Origin: Moorena sp. SIOASIH | GTDB lineage: Bacteria > Cyanobacteriota > Cyanobacteriia > Cyanobacteriales > Coleofasciculaceae | Assembly: GCF_010671925.1 (NCBI RefSeq) | Contig: NZ_JAAHIH010000001.1 | Location: 1,431,053-1,495,052, forward strand | DNA: 64,000 nucleotides | Direction: 5' to 3' | Part shown: one piece after another, positions 62,683-64,000 of the stretch | Position numbering within the stretch: position 1 is the first letter of the stretch | Layout of the letters: every line of letters starts with the position of its first letter | Made by a program: the position numbers and the translations under genes | The notes under the pieces: model-generated | What the model was told of the DNA's origin: nothing | The model's database searches: none | What the model saw: only the letters and a program-made list of their open reading frames with translations

Positions 62683-63393
62683 CTAGGAGAAAAAGGTGAA
62701 TTGGGTCGAACTACTCAGAGCAAGACCGGTGACATCCGCCACAACACCGATCAGTTCACCAGCTTGACCAGAATTATTCTGATGGATTAAAGTATCCGTT
62801 GATGAGTCACCTGCACCAGCAAAGCTTTGCTCGACCAAAACATAGTCACTGGCACTGCCCAACAGACCGATAGTATCTTCTGCAACACTCAAGTCAGTAA
62901 TCAAAGCGTAGTCATTGTTGCCAGAAGCTGTATAGAATACTCCTTGAGGCAGACGGATGTCATCGAGAAGTCGTTCGGGAATCCCCAAGTTAAACCGGTC
63001 TGCTCCTGACCCACCAGTTAGAGTATCAATTTCGCCGCCGCCAAAAGCCAAGCTAGTGTTACCTATGACATAGCCAGCCCCTGCCAGAGTATCATTACCA
63101 TCATTGCCATTGAGCTGGTCGTTGCCCCGATTGCCAAAGAGTTCGTCATTGGCGCGACCGCCATTGAGCTGGTCATTGTCATCGCCGCCATAGATATCAT
63201 CTCGACCGCCACCACCATTGAGGGTGTCATTGCCTCCGTTGCCAAAGATATCGTCCCGACCTCTTCGGCCTTCGACTAGATCATTGCCGCCTTCTCCACG
63301 GATGAAATCATTGCCGTCCAAGCCATCAATCTGATCAGCCTCAGCAGTTCCAATGAGGGTATTGTCGTCTGCTGTACCTGTGATTTGTGACAT
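62683..63393 (-). CDS. RTX-type calcium-binding protein (236 aa)
   Basis: Residues about 5-110 are RTX nonapeptides (GLDGNDFIRGEGGNDLVEGRRGRDDIFGNGGNDTL). The C-terminal part has GGGEIDTLTGGSGADRFNLG, then DYALITDLSVAEDTIGLLGSASDYVL and GELIGVVADV, the shared module. Smallest of the three paralogues. AAGGAG lies 9 bases before the ATG at 63393. Type I secretion is likely. Confidence 0.87.
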   Translation of the reverse strand: MSQITGTADDNTLIGTAEADQIDGLDGNDFIRGEGGNDLVEGRRGRDDIFGNGGNDTLNGGGGRDDIYGGDDNDQLNGGRANDELFGNRGNDQLNGNDGNDTLAGAGYVIGNTSLAFGGGEIDTLTGGSGADRFNLGIPERLLDDIRLPQGVFYTASGNNDYALITDLSVAEDTIGLLGSASDYVLVEQSFAGAGDSSTDTLIHQNNSGQAGELIGVVADVTGLALSSSTQFTFFS

Positions 63394-63745
63394 TGAAATT
63401 TCTCCTTAATTTGTGAGTTGATAGTCTGATGTTGAACTTTGGACAACAAGCTGTAAATCCTAGTGATATACATCAGCCAAGTGTGAACAGTCAGCGGTGT
63501 CAGCCCAATAGCTGCATGTCGCTAAACTTTCTATACTTTCAGAATACTTGGACGACAACAGCAAAATGTCTCAGTTTTTGTCTCAGTTTTTTGTCTCAGT
63601 TTTTTGTCTCAGTTTTGTCTCAGTTTTTTGTCTGAGTCCCGTTACACACTCAGATGTGTAAAACGGCTGTAATTCCCTGATCCAAAGTTCCCGATTGGCT
63701 AAAATATTGACGTTGCTTAATAATGGAATGATTTTAAGAGTTTTT

Positions 63746-63797
63746 AGGTGCGCTTTCCGTGATGGCGAGCAATCCCTCGCCATCACGGGTCGCACCT
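63746..63797. repeat. 52-bp hairpin with GGTGCG ends
   Basis: Arms CCGTGATGGCGAG and CTCGCCATCACGG, with outer AGGTGCG/CGCACCT. The outer ends match the CGGGTCGCACC repeats near 41750, 41895 and 42667. Confidence 0.85.
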
Positions 63798-63804
63798 GTG
63801 GAAT

Positions 63805-63990
63805 AGGCATCTTGCCGTGGAACGGGCATCTTGCGTGGAATGGGCATCTTGGTGGAACGGGCATCTTGGTGGAACGGGCATCTTGGTGGAACGGGCATCT
63901 TGGTGGAACGGGCATCTTGGTGGAACGGGCATCTTGGTGGAACGGGCATCTTGGTGGAACGGGCATCTTGGTGGAACGGGCATCTTGCCC
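63805..63990. repeat. 17-bp tandem array
   Basis: About ten copies of GGTGGAACGGGCATCTT, almost identical at the right end. Unlike most other arrays in this window, the period is 17 and not 7. Confidence 0.92.
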
Positions 63991-64000
63991 GTTATCAATA

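Larger units (their letters stand above)
63394..64000. other. Repeat-filled right end without a gene
   Basis: 63565-63633 has five copies of GTCTCAGTTTTTT-type units. 63746-63797 is a long palindrome (AGGTGCG...CGTGATGGCGAG / CTCGCCATCACG...CGCACCT). 63805-63990 is a tandem array of the 17-mer GGTGGAACGGGCATCTT, about ten copies, with two degenerate ones at the left. The proline-rich frames in the array (PPRCPFHQDARSTK) are artefacts. Confidence 0.8.

Noticed and set aside
63583..63998. Proline/cysteine-rich repeat proteins (PPRCPFHQDARSTK)
   Set aside because: Translation of the 17-mer array in several frames.

Overview
The window comes from a filamentous cyanobacterium, most like the marine Moorena/Lyngbya group. 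Support for this: frequent HIP1 octamers (GCGATCGC), a kaiABC circadian operon, a plant-type D-glycerate kinase, Ycf20, RTX calcium-binding proteins, TnpB elements, and very many heptanucleotide tandem repeats and small palindromic elements between the genes. The genus is inferred from style and was not tested by a search.

Layout. 1-5.2 kb: a pentapeptide-repeat membrane protein cut by the window edge, a YefM/YoeB-type toxin-antitoxin pair, a small hypothetical protein, an RTX protein and a secreted GIN-domain (DUF2807) protein. 5.9-21.9 kb: the most interesting part, a peptide natural-product (RiPP) locus. Two small precursors share a near-identical double-glycine leader but have unrelated cores. 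A minus-strand cassette follows: precursor, APH-type kinase, HopA1-family protein, aldo/keto-reductase-like protein, parvulin-like protein. On the plus strand are a second parvulin-like protein, an IS630-like DNA-binding protein, a C39-peptidase ABC exporter and an HlyD adaptor; a second ABC exporter lies opposite. Kinase plus HopA1 is the pair used to dehydrate Ser/Thr in class V lanthipeptides and thioamitides, yet one core has 14 Ser/Thr and no Cys, and no LanC-like cyclase is visible.

22-35 kb: housekeeping and transport genes (DppC-like permease, HD hydrolase, tRNA-Gly, glycerate kinase, Ycf20, GT39 glycosyltransferase, DUF2235 protein), then a large hybrid histidine kinase with degenerate receivers, divergent from kaiA-kaiB-kaiC (35-38 kb). 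38-47.9 kb: LOG protein, an IS607-type TnpB with a remnant of its recombinase, DUF928 protein, a lipoprotein, BioF, a CocE-type hydrolase and a DASS transporter. 48-64 kb: cupin, Lon, guanine deaminase, a second TnpB element, Uma2 protein, MurD, a large patatin-like protein and two more RTX proteins.

A second theme is the density of small non-coding mobile elements. Four insertions carry clear 8-bp target duplications (at 12.4, 22.2, 25.5 and 43.2 kb) and a fifth has a near-perfect one (42.0 kb). Several genes end or begin exactly in these elements: the bioF start codon lies inside a target duplication, murD has a repeat-coded tail, and four other genes take their stop codon from an element or array end.
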